DNA from: Siderastrea radians
Taxonomy: Eukaryota; Cnidaria; Anthozoa; Scleractinia; Rhizangiidae
NCBI GenBank assembly: GCA_964017195.1
Contig: OZ024898.1
Coordinates: 12,849,557 to 12,913,556, forward strand
DNA: 64,000 nt
Reading direction: 5' to 3'
Notes under the pieces: model-generated
What the model saw: the letters and a program-made list of their open reading frames with translations, nothing else
What the model was told of the DNA's origin: nothing
Databases searched by the model: none
Shown here: piece after piece, positions 1-10,070 of the stretch
Position numbering within the stretch: position 1 is the first letter of the stretch
Layout: each line of letters starts with the position of its first letter
Made by a program: the position numbers and the translations under genes

Positions 1-260
1 TTTTTGAACTGTCATTAAGAAGTTGTTTGCCCCCCCCCCCTCAGTCAATAAATTTTTTCCCATGGGCCCCCCCAATAAAGGTAGATTTTTCTGGTGACCC
101 TCCCCCCCCAAAAAAAAAGGAAAAAGAAAACTCAATTAAGCCAGCTATGCATACTGTACAGTTAACAAAACCATCTTTTTGACAATATCAATACATTACA
201 ATTAATACTACAGTTGCATTTGCCACTTTTAACTGTACTAAGTCAGCAAAACAGAAATGT
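1..260. other. C-rich low-complexity flank
   Basis: There is no gene here. Runs of C (about 30-40, 67-75 and 103-110) alternate with A/T-rich stretches. A similar C-rich stretch lies at 2,725-2,820, so the two may bracket one repeat that contains the divergent ORFs between them. Both are C-rich on the same strand, so they are not inverted repeats. Confidence 0.5.
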
Positions 261-261
261 G

Positions 262-1368
262 TCAGCTCGCTATAAACTTTGAATTCGTTGAAGAGTCAAA
301 AAAAAAAAAAAGAAAAATCAATTTCTGATCTTCTGGTTATGGCTCTTCCCGAACGTGTTGTGGCTGGCCTATCAACTTCTTCGTCATCGATGAAGGAAAC
401 TTCTTCATCGTCATCGATGAAGGCAAGAATGACATCACTCGATTCGTCTCTTTCACTGCTGCTTTCGCTTCCACTGCTGACGTGTTCATCGCTATCATCG
501 TCGTATCAATGTCTAGCAAAGATTCATTTTCAGCTGAGTCTTTTCCTCTCAATCTTGTTTGTAGCAGATCAGTTCTTTCAGGATTCATTTGGAGAAGCCA
601 GTGTCTGGCAATTACCTTAACCTTGTCATGTTTGGTGCTCTTCAGATGTTTGTCTAGTCTATAGTGCTTGAGGTATTTGTTAAGTTCTGGCACTCGAAGC
701 TTTTGTAATTTTGTCGGATCTTCGCACAAATCTTTCCAAGCATAATCCTCATTATTTTTCTCCTTCGCCTTCTGGCTTTCCTTGGCCCTCTCCTCTGCCC
801 TCTTCTTCTTTTTGAAATCTACCACCTCAAGATGCTTAAGGTGTTCAACAACAGAATTTGCCTTAACAATAAACTTGTCAGAAAATGCTGTTACACTTTC
901 TGTATCTGATAAAACTAGCCTGCCACTGCCACGCTCCTTCTTCAACTGAACTCTGGGCTGCCAATCGTCTGGATTACGGCCCTCCCTTGGAGTGTTGTTG
1001 TACGGTAGGTAATGGTACTCGGGAAGACAGGAATGGTCAGGAAAAGGCTTCGGACATCTATCTATGAGTGGTCCAGTCCATTCTTTACAAAAAGAACAAT
1101 TGGCTCCTACCTTTTCTCTACAAGAAAACTTTAAAAACTCCCTGTAGTTCTCCCCTTCCTCGTAATGTTCAGTTCTGAACTTCTCAATCTTGGAAAAGTA
1201 GTTGTTACCAGGGACAGACTCTTTTTTCGCTCCAGCGTTGTGGAACTGTACCAGGTATGATGTGTTGTGACATGTATTGATATCGTTTGTCTTATGATTC
1301 CGTTTTGAAATGCTGTGAACTGCATTTGAACTGCATTCGACCAAACGAATACAGCATTTAATAAGCAA
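262..1368 (-). pseudogene. C-terminal exon of a multicopy uncharacterised protein with SAP-like motif, frameshifted tail
   Basis: The open frame runs 343 codons from 1368 to 337. Visible parts are a Cys-rich segment (C83, C91, C94, C105, C114), a Lys/Glu-rich coiled-coil-like stretch (about 186-205) and a SAP-like helix-extended-helix motif (about 223-256, LRVPELNKYL then KHDKVKVIARH), a fold often used for DNA or chromatin binding. After about residue 288 the frame is out of phase. Shifting by one base near 500-506 gives an acidic Ser/Glu/Asp-rich tail ending in RPATTRSGRAITRR, stopping near 262. That reads like the real C terminus, so a single-base frameshift has probably broken the gene. 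I recognise the layout as the C-terminal part of a large family found in many copies in coral genomes; the 13.1-15.0 kb pseudogene looks like another part of that family. Function is unknown. The N terminus is missing and the listed start is only the first Met in the frame. Confidence 0.5.
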
Positions 1369-1434
1369 TTACAACACAATGCACTCAATAACATCTATAT
1401 AAAACGTCGTCTTTCTTTTCTGGTATGTTACTAG

Positions 1435-2398
1435 TTCCTCCCCTGCTGAAGATGCAGACATCTCAAAGGGACTTCGGAAAACAAGTATTGGCTATATTGT
1501 AAATCCAAAAGGGAAGAGAACGCAATGCTACATGAGCATTTTCGAAGAGGCTCATTCCAAAATGCGAAAGAATGGCGAAAGTGACGAGTCGTTTAAGAAT
1601 AGGTTCACCACTGAACAATCCCGTCGATACGATGTTTTACAATCAAAAGAGGTTATCTTTCTAAGTGCGGATGGGTGTTCGAAAAGAGCAAGTGAGTTTT
1701 CCAAACCAGGATATCATTTGAAGCCCAGTGATGGAAGAGGATTGAACTTCTTCATCAAAGAGCACAGAAGCATGTTTGACAAGTTGGATGGCATGGTGAA
1801 ACATTTGAAAGAACATGATTCCACACTCTTCCAGCCTAATGGGCTTACCTTGAAGCAAGGAGAAGAATTTGCTCACGATTTTAATGTGGAGCAGATCAAG
1901 TGCAAGCAGGATATGGAAATGCTAGAAGAAAACAAGAAAAGTTTCCACACTATATATAAGGGTATACATAAAGAACATATAAGCAAGAGGCGAAGAAAGA
2001 AAGAAAACCGAAGAAAATCAAATGAAAGGAAGAAGAAGCGGGATGCAAACAACGTCCAACGAGTGTATTGCATCCGTGTTGGAAACCTGCTAGGCAATGA
2101 TCTTGCAGAATGTTTTGTGTATCCTCCTTCCCTAGCCATCCCTGAAGAGTGCGTCAACGTCGAAGATGTTGCAGTATTACTGAATAGACGAGATGCACCA
2201 TATATTGCACAGATGTTGCAATCAAACCACTTCAGCAATGCAGCAGGAAGCAGAATAATCACAAACCTCAAGCCTGACGTTAGAGACGATGTGTACTGCT
2301 TCCTGTATCCTGAAGAGTATGCTCTGCCTGAAAGGAACGAAAGCGACTCCCACAGCGCTAGCAGCACAAGTGACGAGGAAGAGCTTGAAGAATATTAG
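1435..2398 (+). CDS. 3'-terminal exon of an uncharacterised basic/acidic nuclear-type protein
   Basis: An intact frame of 288 codons runs from ATG 1532 to TAG/TAA 2398. It stays open upstream to a good splice acceptor (pyrimidine-rich tract, then AG at 1433-1434), so the exon probably starts at 1435 with one base left over from the previous codon. Counted from 1532, residues 151-170 are a Lys/Arg-rich stretch resembling a nuclear localisation signal, and the last 20 residues are a Ser/Asp/Glu tail. No membrane segment or signal peptide is visible. I do not recognise the family. It lies only 66 bp from the oppositely oriented ORF to its left, so its upstream exons would have to overlap that gene. 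Alternatively ATG 1532 is the true start of an intronless, repeat-borne gene. Confidence 0.55.
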
Positions 2399-2968
2399 CA
2401 GAGAGAAGCAATGTAGTAACAGTAACTTTATTCATTCAAGATAGTTTACAGGCCTTTATAGCAGCTTGCAGGTAGCTTAGGCTATTCTGGTCGAGCTACC
2501 ACTAAAAATACAGAAATGAAAATTAAGTAACTAAATAGAAAGAAAACTTTGTTGGTTTATTAAAGTTCCCTAGCTTTAAAATTGTAGTCTGTAGCCGTGG
2601 AAACGTTATTAAAAGCAGAAGGAACTTCGTTAATAGATTTTTAAATCTAATTTGTGTATTTCGGTAGGGATATATTTTTTAAAAATAGTACAACATATCC
2701 CATCTTTAAGTATTACAAAAATATTTCACGTGACCCCCCTTTTCCCTTATTTTTTTAGATGGCCCCCCTTTAAGGCCATTTTTTTACGTGACCCCCCCCC
2801 CAAATCCCACCAGCCCCCCTACCTCGTAAAAAATGAACGGTCCCTTGAGCGAACACTCAATCACGAAATGTGGCTCTCGCGACCGAATCACAAAATTTTA
2901 AAATTAACTGGCGATTTTTTTTCCCTCAAGTTAAGAAGACATAAAGCCCCCATCGTCTGATGGTTAAA
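2399..2968. other. Non-coding, C-rich stretch
   Basis: No coding exon is seen. The region holds the 3' flank of the preceding gene (TA-rich) and a C-rich low-complexity block at 2,725-2,820. From about 2,890 it contains the first bases of the repeated LRR-gene intron unit (motif ending in AAGAAGACATAAA, also at 18,185). Confidence 0.5.
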
Positions 2969-3806
2969 GCATGAGCTATAGGAAACATGGATTCTGAGTT
3001 CTCATCGAACGTTGTTTCAAGCAAACAGCGATGAAATATGTCGACAACTCAATAAAACTATCACCTTACCGTCAGTTCTGCTGTCCCTTGTCTTTGATTT
3101 ATGCTTTATCTTTTGCAAATATCCCTGTTTCTCCCCGATTCTTCGGTGAGTTCGAGCCAGATATGCTTACTTTTAGCGCCCGCCATTTTGAAAAACCACT
3201 CATTCCCAGTTCTACGCAGCCAACTAGAAAACCTCCTAAAGCCGCCCTAAATCCCAATGGGTAGGCCATCTTTTCCAGGTTATGGTTACAAGCTCGTAAG
3301 AACATTGCACGACGGTCTTCCATATATGGAAGGTCGTCGTGCAACGGATTAAGAGTTACAATTCAAATTAGGTTCTGTCGGGGGACTGGAAAGAGCTTTT
3401 TGCTCTTACCAGCTGAAGGCGAATCTGAAAAACAATAGCGATTGTCTTTTCGGCCCTACGATTGGCCAAAGGTACAAATCTCCTAGCAACAGCCCAAGCG
3501 CTTCCTACCCAGTGGCTTTTGGGTGGCTTTAGGAGGTTTCTAGTTGGCTGCGTAGAACTGGGAATAAAAAGAACTGGGAATGAGTGGTTTTTCAAAGTGG
3601 CGAGCGGTAAAAGTAAGCAAATCGAACTCACCAAAGAATTGGGGAGAAACAGGGATATTTGCAGAAGATAAAGCAGGAATCAAAGACAAGGGACAGCAGA
3701 ACTGACCGTAAGGTGATAGTTCTATTGAATAGTTGACATATTTTATCGCTGTTTGCTTGAAACAACGTTCGATGAGAACTCAAAATCCATGTTTCCCATA
3801 GCTCAT
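2969..3806. mobile_element. 838-bp foldback element with about 300-bp inverted arms and 7-bp target duplication
   Basis: The first about 300 bp (from 2,969) are repeated in reverse complement at about 3,490-3,806 with high identity; the arms share for example GAGAACTCAAAATCCATG-like and GTTTGCTTGAAACAACG-type stretches. The element is flanked by GGTTAAA at 2,962-2,968 and 3,807-3,813, a probable target-site duplication. Between the arms, 3,305-3,344 is a near-perfect 40-base palindrome (18 of 20 pairs) centred on CATATATG. ORFs inside are shadows of the inverted arms. It sits in the intron unit that is uninterrupted at 18.2 kb. Confidence 0.8.
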
Positions 3807-3849
3807 GGTTAAATGTGTTGAATCCAGATGCTTATAGATATTTTGAATT

Positions 3850-4080
3850 CACCTTCTTCCCAGTGATTGCGCGATTATAAATGCATGCGTAAAAATGGAG
3901 TCAGACAGACAGTCTCAGCGCGTGCCTATATATTTCAGAAAAAACTGAGAAGTTATGTCATAAAACAAGTCGCAAACGCCTTACTTGTGCAACCATCCAG
4001 TTATGTATGCAACTGAGACGTTTGCTAAGCACACAAGAAGCTGGAGTCGACCGAGGCGATGCTATTACGCTTCTTTAATT
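3850..4080 (+). repeat. Copy 1 of six-copy TATA-containing block
   Basis: CAGTGATTGCGCG is followed by TTATAAATGCATGCG (TATA-like) and, about 30 bases on, GTCAGACAGACAGTCTCAG, then AAAAACTGAGAAGTTATG. The same block recurs in the same orientation at 11.3, 18.3, 30.5, 34.2 and 42.8 kb. The spacing between the TATA-like motif and the C/A-rich start resembles a core promoter, but no downstream gene is evident. Confidence 0.45.
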
Positions 4081-5550
4081 TCGTGTTCAGCCACCTCCCA
4101 CGTGCATCCATAACTTGATGGTGTCGTGCTGTGCGTTTACCACTTGTTAATTGTTTACATTTTTTTTTTTCATTTGGAATATCATTCAACCGGACTGCTT
4201 TGACTCAGTTTTTGTTGTGCTGGCACACAAGCAAACATGCAGCTCTTTTGGTGGTTGTAGTTTTCATTATCAGCCTCAACTAAAGTTGTTAGCAATTGCT
4301 TTTAAGCTCCCGTCCACATTTCTGCCGTTTTGGTTCGAAACGAATACCTCTAAGTCATTTTACGGCTATCTTCCAAATTAACACGATCAAAAACGATGTT
4401 GAAAACGAATACGCGAAACTATCGAGAGGCTCAGTTTGGTAAAAACGGAGACTTTAAAACAGAATGCATTATGGTATTCAGTATCGAAGTCGGCAATAAG
4501 TAAAGAGATGTAAGGGTATTTATAGGAAAACGCAGTACTGTACACGAAAAAAACGATATATGAAACGCCGGTGCAGGGAAAAACATGTCGATACCATTTC
4601 GGCCAAACAAAATGAAAGACATATTTGTGCGGACAAGCCTACGGCTTCTTCACAACAGACCTCTAATTGTCAACGGTTAAAGTGTGATTGGAATTATTCT
4701 CATTCCTTTAGTTAACACTAAACCAATATTGGAGACGTTTTACGGTTTACTCGTTACACTCGATTGAAAAAAACGTTGTCGTATGATAATTAGTGTAAAC
4801 CATAAAATGTGAAACCCAAGGGCTTCCTGGGAAATGTTCGTACAGTAACTACTCATCATCAGTGAGTGATTAATTTTCATACAGTACTAGAAGTCCTCGA
4901 ACAACACGGTATTTTCTTATTTCAGAATAGTTTTGCAGCAAAAATTGTCTTCGTTCGTGAACGGAGGCAAACTTTTGCAAATTTGTACGTAGTATAAACG
5001 CTCAAATTGGCCACTTTCAGAAAGGTTTGCACCGTTCCCATTACCACGAGCAACTCGCTTCAATCAACATCGGTCGCAAGAAAACAGTCTTTTATTTTGA
5101 ATATGCAAATGTTTTTAGACTTTTGATATGACAACGTTTTTTCGGCAATCGAGTGTATATTGAAATAAACTAGTAGTGCATGTCACGCGGATCATGGTTT
5201 GTGATTTTCGGCCATTGCATGGCATATTGACAAAGGGGTGTAGGGATGATGACGAATTTACCACCAAGCCGATTTTTTTACAACCTTGATTACTGAAATC
5301 CGTTTCAAGAAGCTGTGATGTGCTATGAATTCTCTTCTCTTCAATATTCATGTAGCTTTGCCAACGTTAGGGAAGGCCGTATCCTGACACTCATCAAACG
5401 AAATTTTCTTATACTAACCCTGCAAAAATTCAGCGCACAGTGGTTATAGATATTACATTCTACAGCTGCAATTCCTTTTTTGGTATAATACCTAACCTCG
5501 AAGCAAATAGGATTGGCAGTGTTTGTCAAATTAAGAGGAGTTTTACTTAC
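4081..5550. other. Intron-like sequence of the LRR gene, unit 1
   Basis: No exon is supported. The sequence matches 18,540-18,836 and then 21,014-21,734 and the later copies (23.1, 26.0 and 28.1 kb) with scattered substitutions and indels, so it is one copy of the duplicated LRR intron unit. Small ORFs in it are not conserved in frame between copies. Confidence 0.6.
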
Positions 5551-5622
5551 AGATACCACAGCTCAGTGTTGTTATCAAAAACACCTCTGGGTAGCTCCTT
5601 CAGCTGGTTGCTATTCAATTTC
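5551..5622 (-). CDS. LRR exon, type A, copy 1 (72 nt, phase 2)
   Basis: One 24-residue leucine-rich repeat lies between AG (complement of 5,623-5,624) and donor GTAAGT (complement of 5,545-5,550). The exon supplies the last base of a Leu codon, 23 codons reading KLNSNQLKELPRGVFDNN and so on, then CT of the next Leu codon. This is the one-repeat-per-exon, phase-2, 72-nt pattern typical of extracellular LRR receptors. The upstream intron is interrupted by a 4.6-kb TIR element starting at 5,630, so only a few A/T bases remain of the acceptor tract and the exon may no longer splice. It differs from the other type-A exons at several residues, including NNTELWYL instead of HNTELDEL. Confidence 0.75.
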
Positions 5623-6577
5623 CTTTTTTAGTCCGGCAGATTGGTGCAAAAATATGACAGAATTGTGGGATTTATGGTAAAAGCACCAAATTTGGCACAT
5701 AGTTAGGGACATACCTACTAAACAATATTAGCTATGGACCCACCTGGGAAGTATCCCATAATTGCAGTTTCAACGGGGTTAAGGTGGCTCACTGAAATTC
5801 TAGCATGGAAACGAGGCTGGGATTCTACTTCTCGTGTAGCAGCCACAGTCCTGCATCAAAAGAGCGACAGTGCTCCAAAAAGGAAAATTACTTAATATAT
5901 TTGCTTTTCTTTGATCGTGGAGTCGTTTCAGTTGATCACGTGACAGGTCACGTGATTGCACGTACAGTATCGTGGCATAACTAATAAGAATTTGAGACGG
6001 CGATACTGCACTGATATTGATGGATGGTTTGAGGTGAAAATATATTTCAGAATAAACAAGCAAACGATGACCAATGCAATACGATGATAATATTTTCTTT
6101 CAGCGTCGTCAATATAGGGCTGTAACGCTGCCCTAAAAATTGCGATTGAAGCAATTAACATAACGAAAAATAGGCTGTTGATGAAAATAGAAGTCGTACC
6201 GGCTATTCACGGGTTGTAAACGTGAACATCTTTAGTCAAAACGATATTTCCTTTTGCTGCCTGTTTTTCCTTTTTTATTCGTACTTCTTTTTAAATTCTT
6301 TTCTTCTCGAGTTAGAAGGCTAGCAAAACAAATTGAGACAGCTATCGAATGGTTTCTTTCCGAAAGCAGAGTGAGATGAAAGCATAAAAAAATCCATATT
6401 TCACCTTTTCCACCGAATTGGTTTAAAGCCGCAATTTATACGATTCATATATCTCTAACTGTGTAACCAAAAATGGAATAAATTTCATCTACCACAAATT
6501 TTAAACTTTTTTTCTGTGCCTGAGGAAACCAACAAAGTGTCGTAATTGGCCAGGTTACTATTCCCACACACGTGTAG

Positions 6578-9299
6578 AGGCAGTTCGCAAAGATTTGGTA
6601 AGTCAATTGAACACATCGCTCAGTTAGTTTTCGAATATATTATCGCTAATCGCTCTCATTACTTGGTTGGAGTGCCATACGAAGGTAAGAACTTTTTTTA
6701 AGATTTCAATTCACCAAGTTTGTTTGAATTATTGCCATGTTTAGTGAAAACAAAGACTAAGATTATAAATGTATAAAAATCGCGCCAGCGTGGGAACATC
6801 TTCGGCTATGCCTGGCAGCAATTTTACATCTCGCTAAGTTTTAAACGAAGTACTCTGTTTGCTTTCTGGACATGAAAACTGCTATTTGATAGGGGAAAAG
6901 TTAGAAGCGAAACCTCCTTTACTCATTTACTCACGCATCTGCCACGCACATCAAGTTACTGCTACTGCTCTGTATATCCTTATGGCGATAAGGTATACAA
7001 GACCTATCGGGAGGGTGTTGATGAAGGAGAAGAGCCCAAGTCATTCAGCGACTGACGCAAAAAAGCAAGCAGAGCTAGAAAGTCCGCAATTTCATTACTG
7101 GTCGCTTACGCTTCACTTCCAGCTCACCATTCTGATATTCGTCTAGTCTTTGAGGGAAGGCAACTTTCAACTTTACAAGGATACCTGCAAATCGCTAGCG
7201 CCGTGGTTTTCTGCTTTAGACCGCACCCACTACGCGAGATGTCTGCCAGTTCATATTAGTGATACTCCAGCAATAGCTGCAGAGTTCAAGAACGATAATT
7301 TTGTAGTGAATAAAACCAACCGTGCATTTTCCTCGCTTCCCATTGATCAAGCGCATGAGCAAAATAACAAGATCGTCAAAGGTGACGGAGGAGCTATTGG
7401 CTTAACAGAGAGTTCAACTCAATTATTGCGCTGGATGGTATCTGGAACAGAAATGTCAAGAATAATCAACGATTTCGAGTTGTCCCAGGAATTGATCAGG
7501 AATACAGGGAAACAAGATAAGAAGAGCAAGAAGATTTACGCCACCACGAGCAAATGAAAGGGGTCCAAAACACTTTCCGCAATCAAGTGAACGCAGTTTG
7601 TAGCACCATTGAAGAAATGGGCAACCCCTTAGCAGACCAAACTGGAGATTTGTTTGTGCTAGACACCCGTGACATTGCGGATTCCAAGGTTGTTGAAACG
7701 GTCAGAACTGTAGAGGAACTAGGCAAGGATCAGTGTCAGCAGTTTGTTACCAAAAGGCTGCAGGAGAGAACAACACCACTGTTTGATACAATCCAGAAAA
7801 ACAAGTTGCCACTATTCAGCAGTCCTCCCACTACAAAAGAGAAGTCTAGCGATAAACTTAAGATAGCATCTCTAAAAAGCAACTGCTCTCTGTTTTCACG
7901 TCTTTACGCTTCATGTCAGGTCAGGGATGGTGATTTGGAAGGATTCTTTGGTCACGAGAACCAGAGTTTTCCCCCTTCGTTATCTCAGTATGGGAAGCTC
8001 AGTTCTGGTACCAAATCGGATTTGTTATCGTGTCTCGAGAAGAATGGACCAGCGCAAGCACAAAGGCCATCTGTTGAAGCTCTGTTACTAGATGGTGCAG
8101 CCATCGTTAACATGCTTAAGCCTGGAGCCTCCGAGACATTTCAAGAGTACAGCGAGACCGTCTTCCTTCCATACGTAACAAACCAGTTAAGGGATGTCGA
8201 GAGGATGGATGTGCCATGGGACAGATATCTCCCGGGCAGTCTTAAAGATTCTGCAAGAAGCAAGAGAGGAAAGGGTATCCGTAGACACGTCAGACCGGAG
8301 ACCAGGATCCCAGGAAATTGGACAGCCTTCTTGAGGGTTGATGAGAACAAAGAGGAACTTTTCTTTTACCTGGCCGAGCAGTTTACCACAATTGGAACTG
8401 ACCATGGAGAAGTAGTATCTACTAAACATGAGTCAGTAGTCTCTAACAATGACAGAACTGACGTCGCGGATCTATCACCTTGCACGCACGAAGAAGCCGA
8501 TACAAGGCTCCTACTACATGCCGCTGACGCTGCAAGACGTGGGTACACTAAAGTAATGGTACGCACTGTCGATACGGATGTTGTAGTCATCGCAGTTGCA
8601 AAATTCCAATACCTTTCCTTATCCGAGCTTTGGATTGAGTTTGGTGTTGGCAAACACCTGAAATATTTGCCAGCACACGACATATCCCGTAGTATTGGCG
8701 AAGAAAAGTCACAAGCTCTCCTCGCATTTCACGCCTTCTCAGGCTGTGATCAAATGTCGTCTTTTGCCCACCATGGCAAAAAGAGAGCATGGGAAGCGTG
8801 GGGCGCGTTCAATGAGGTGACCGCAGCTTTCCAAGCTCTTAGCAATGCTCCAACGGTGGATGTTGTGGATGAGGTGATGCCTATTCTTGAGCGATACGTC
8901 ATCATGATGTATGATCGTACCAGCACTTGCATGAAAGTAAATGATGCGCGGGGGGACCTATTTACACGTAAAGGGAGAGATATTGAAGCCATTCCTCCCA
9001 CCTCAGATGCCTTACGTCAACATGCAAAGAGGTCCACGTACCAGGCTGGCCACTGCTAGGGCAATTTTTTGGTGTCGTCTCCTCCGTTTCCGTGTCCAAG
9101 TGAATGGGGCTGGGTCAAAGTCGCTAATGATATGTGGGCGCACTTGTGGATGACAACTCCCCAGGCATCACAGGGCTGTCAGGAACTATTGAAATGTGGT
9201 TGCAAGAGTGAAAGAGGTTGTGCAGGACGATGCAAATGCAAAGCCGAACTGCCGTGCACAGCACTGTTGAATTGCGCTGGGCTGTGCGAACGAGAATGA
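6578..9299 (+). pseudogene. FEN/XPG (PIN-fold)-like nuclease family protein, broken
   Basis: A spliced exon is likely at 6,578-6,684 (acceptor TAG; donor GTAAGA at 6,685) reading FEYIIANRSHYLVGVPYE. The main body lies at about 6,859-9,299. Its longest open piece, 7,554-9,059 (501 codons), carries the acidic residues expected of a FEN/XPG active site: HEEAD (312-316), DTD (340-342) in VDTDVVVIAVA, and SGCDQ (GCD 397-399). A Cys-rich tail (CGCKSERGC, CKCKAELPC, CAGLC) follows. Disabling changes seen: a frame shift near 6,980, TGA 7,053-7,055, a shift in the A-run 7,059-7,064, TAG 7,144-7,146, a shift at about 7,518 (the correct frame resumes at 7,521), and TAG 9,057-9,059, after which the frame stays open to 9,299. 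The upstream breaks are judged against paralogues I recall from cnidarian genomes, where this family is abundant and uncharacterised. The intron argues against a retrocopy. Confidence 0.7.
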
Positions 9300-9432
9300 A
9301 CAACAGAATGCCGGATGCAAATGAACAAATCTGCGTATCGCTTGCATTATTAACAACATTCCTATGAATTAGTGTTTAGCTTTTTAAAGTTGGTTTGACG
9401 TTTTTAGGGCTTAATTTTTATAGATTTTAATG

Positions 9433-10070
9433 TTTCGTAGTTTCCATGTATGAACTTGGTCAAATACTTGAGATAAAAATTAAGAGAGCCCGGATAAGAT
9501 TATTATGTCCAAAGCTAGGCATAAAAAGCGTATTTAATCATGATCACGTGATGATCACGTGATCACACTAGACGGCCAATAATGTCTAAGAGTGCATCTT
9601 GTAATTATTTTTTGGTTAAACTTGTTAATTTACGTTCCATTGTCCAATTTACGTTCCATTGTCTTGTTAATTTACGTTCCATTGTCTCACTCTGCTGGAA
9701 ATAGATAATTCACCCAGCCTCGTTTCCATGTTAGAAGTCCAGTGAGCCACCTTAAGGGGATGGATCCCAAATGGGTTCATAGTATTTTCGTAGTTCCTAT
9801 GTATGAACTATACCAAATAACTAAGATGCAAATTGAGAGAGTCAGGGTAAGATTACAATGTCCAATGCCTGGTATTAAAAAGCGTATTTAGTCACGTAGT
9901 TAGTCACGTGACCATACAAGAAGGCCATTTATGTCTCAGAATGCATTTTGTAATTCATTTTTTGGTTTAACTTGTTAATTTCTTCCGATACATTGTCTCA
10001 TTTTGCTGAAAATAAAGAAATAATTCACCCGGCCTCGTTTCCATGTTAGAAGTGTAGTATGCCACTTTAA
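9433..10070. repeat. Subterminal tandem duplication inside the TIR element
   Basis: About 330 bp (9,433-9,763) are repeated at 9,793-10,070. Both copies contain a CATGTATGAAC-like start, AAAAAGCGTATTTA, CACGTGA palindromes, TTGTAATTATTTTTTGG-like text and the CCTCGTTTCCATGTTAGAAGT end. Copy one has a nested run GATCACGTGATGATCACGTGATCAC (9,541-9,566) and a triplicated TTTACGTTCCATTGTC (9,625-9,690). The left end of the element has one counterpart with two CACGTGA sites at 5,935-5,965. Confidence 0.65.

Noticed and set aside
279..620. Plus-strand Ser-rich ORF of 113 codons
   Set aside because: It is antisense to the acidic Ser/Glu/Asp tail of the minus-strand gene.
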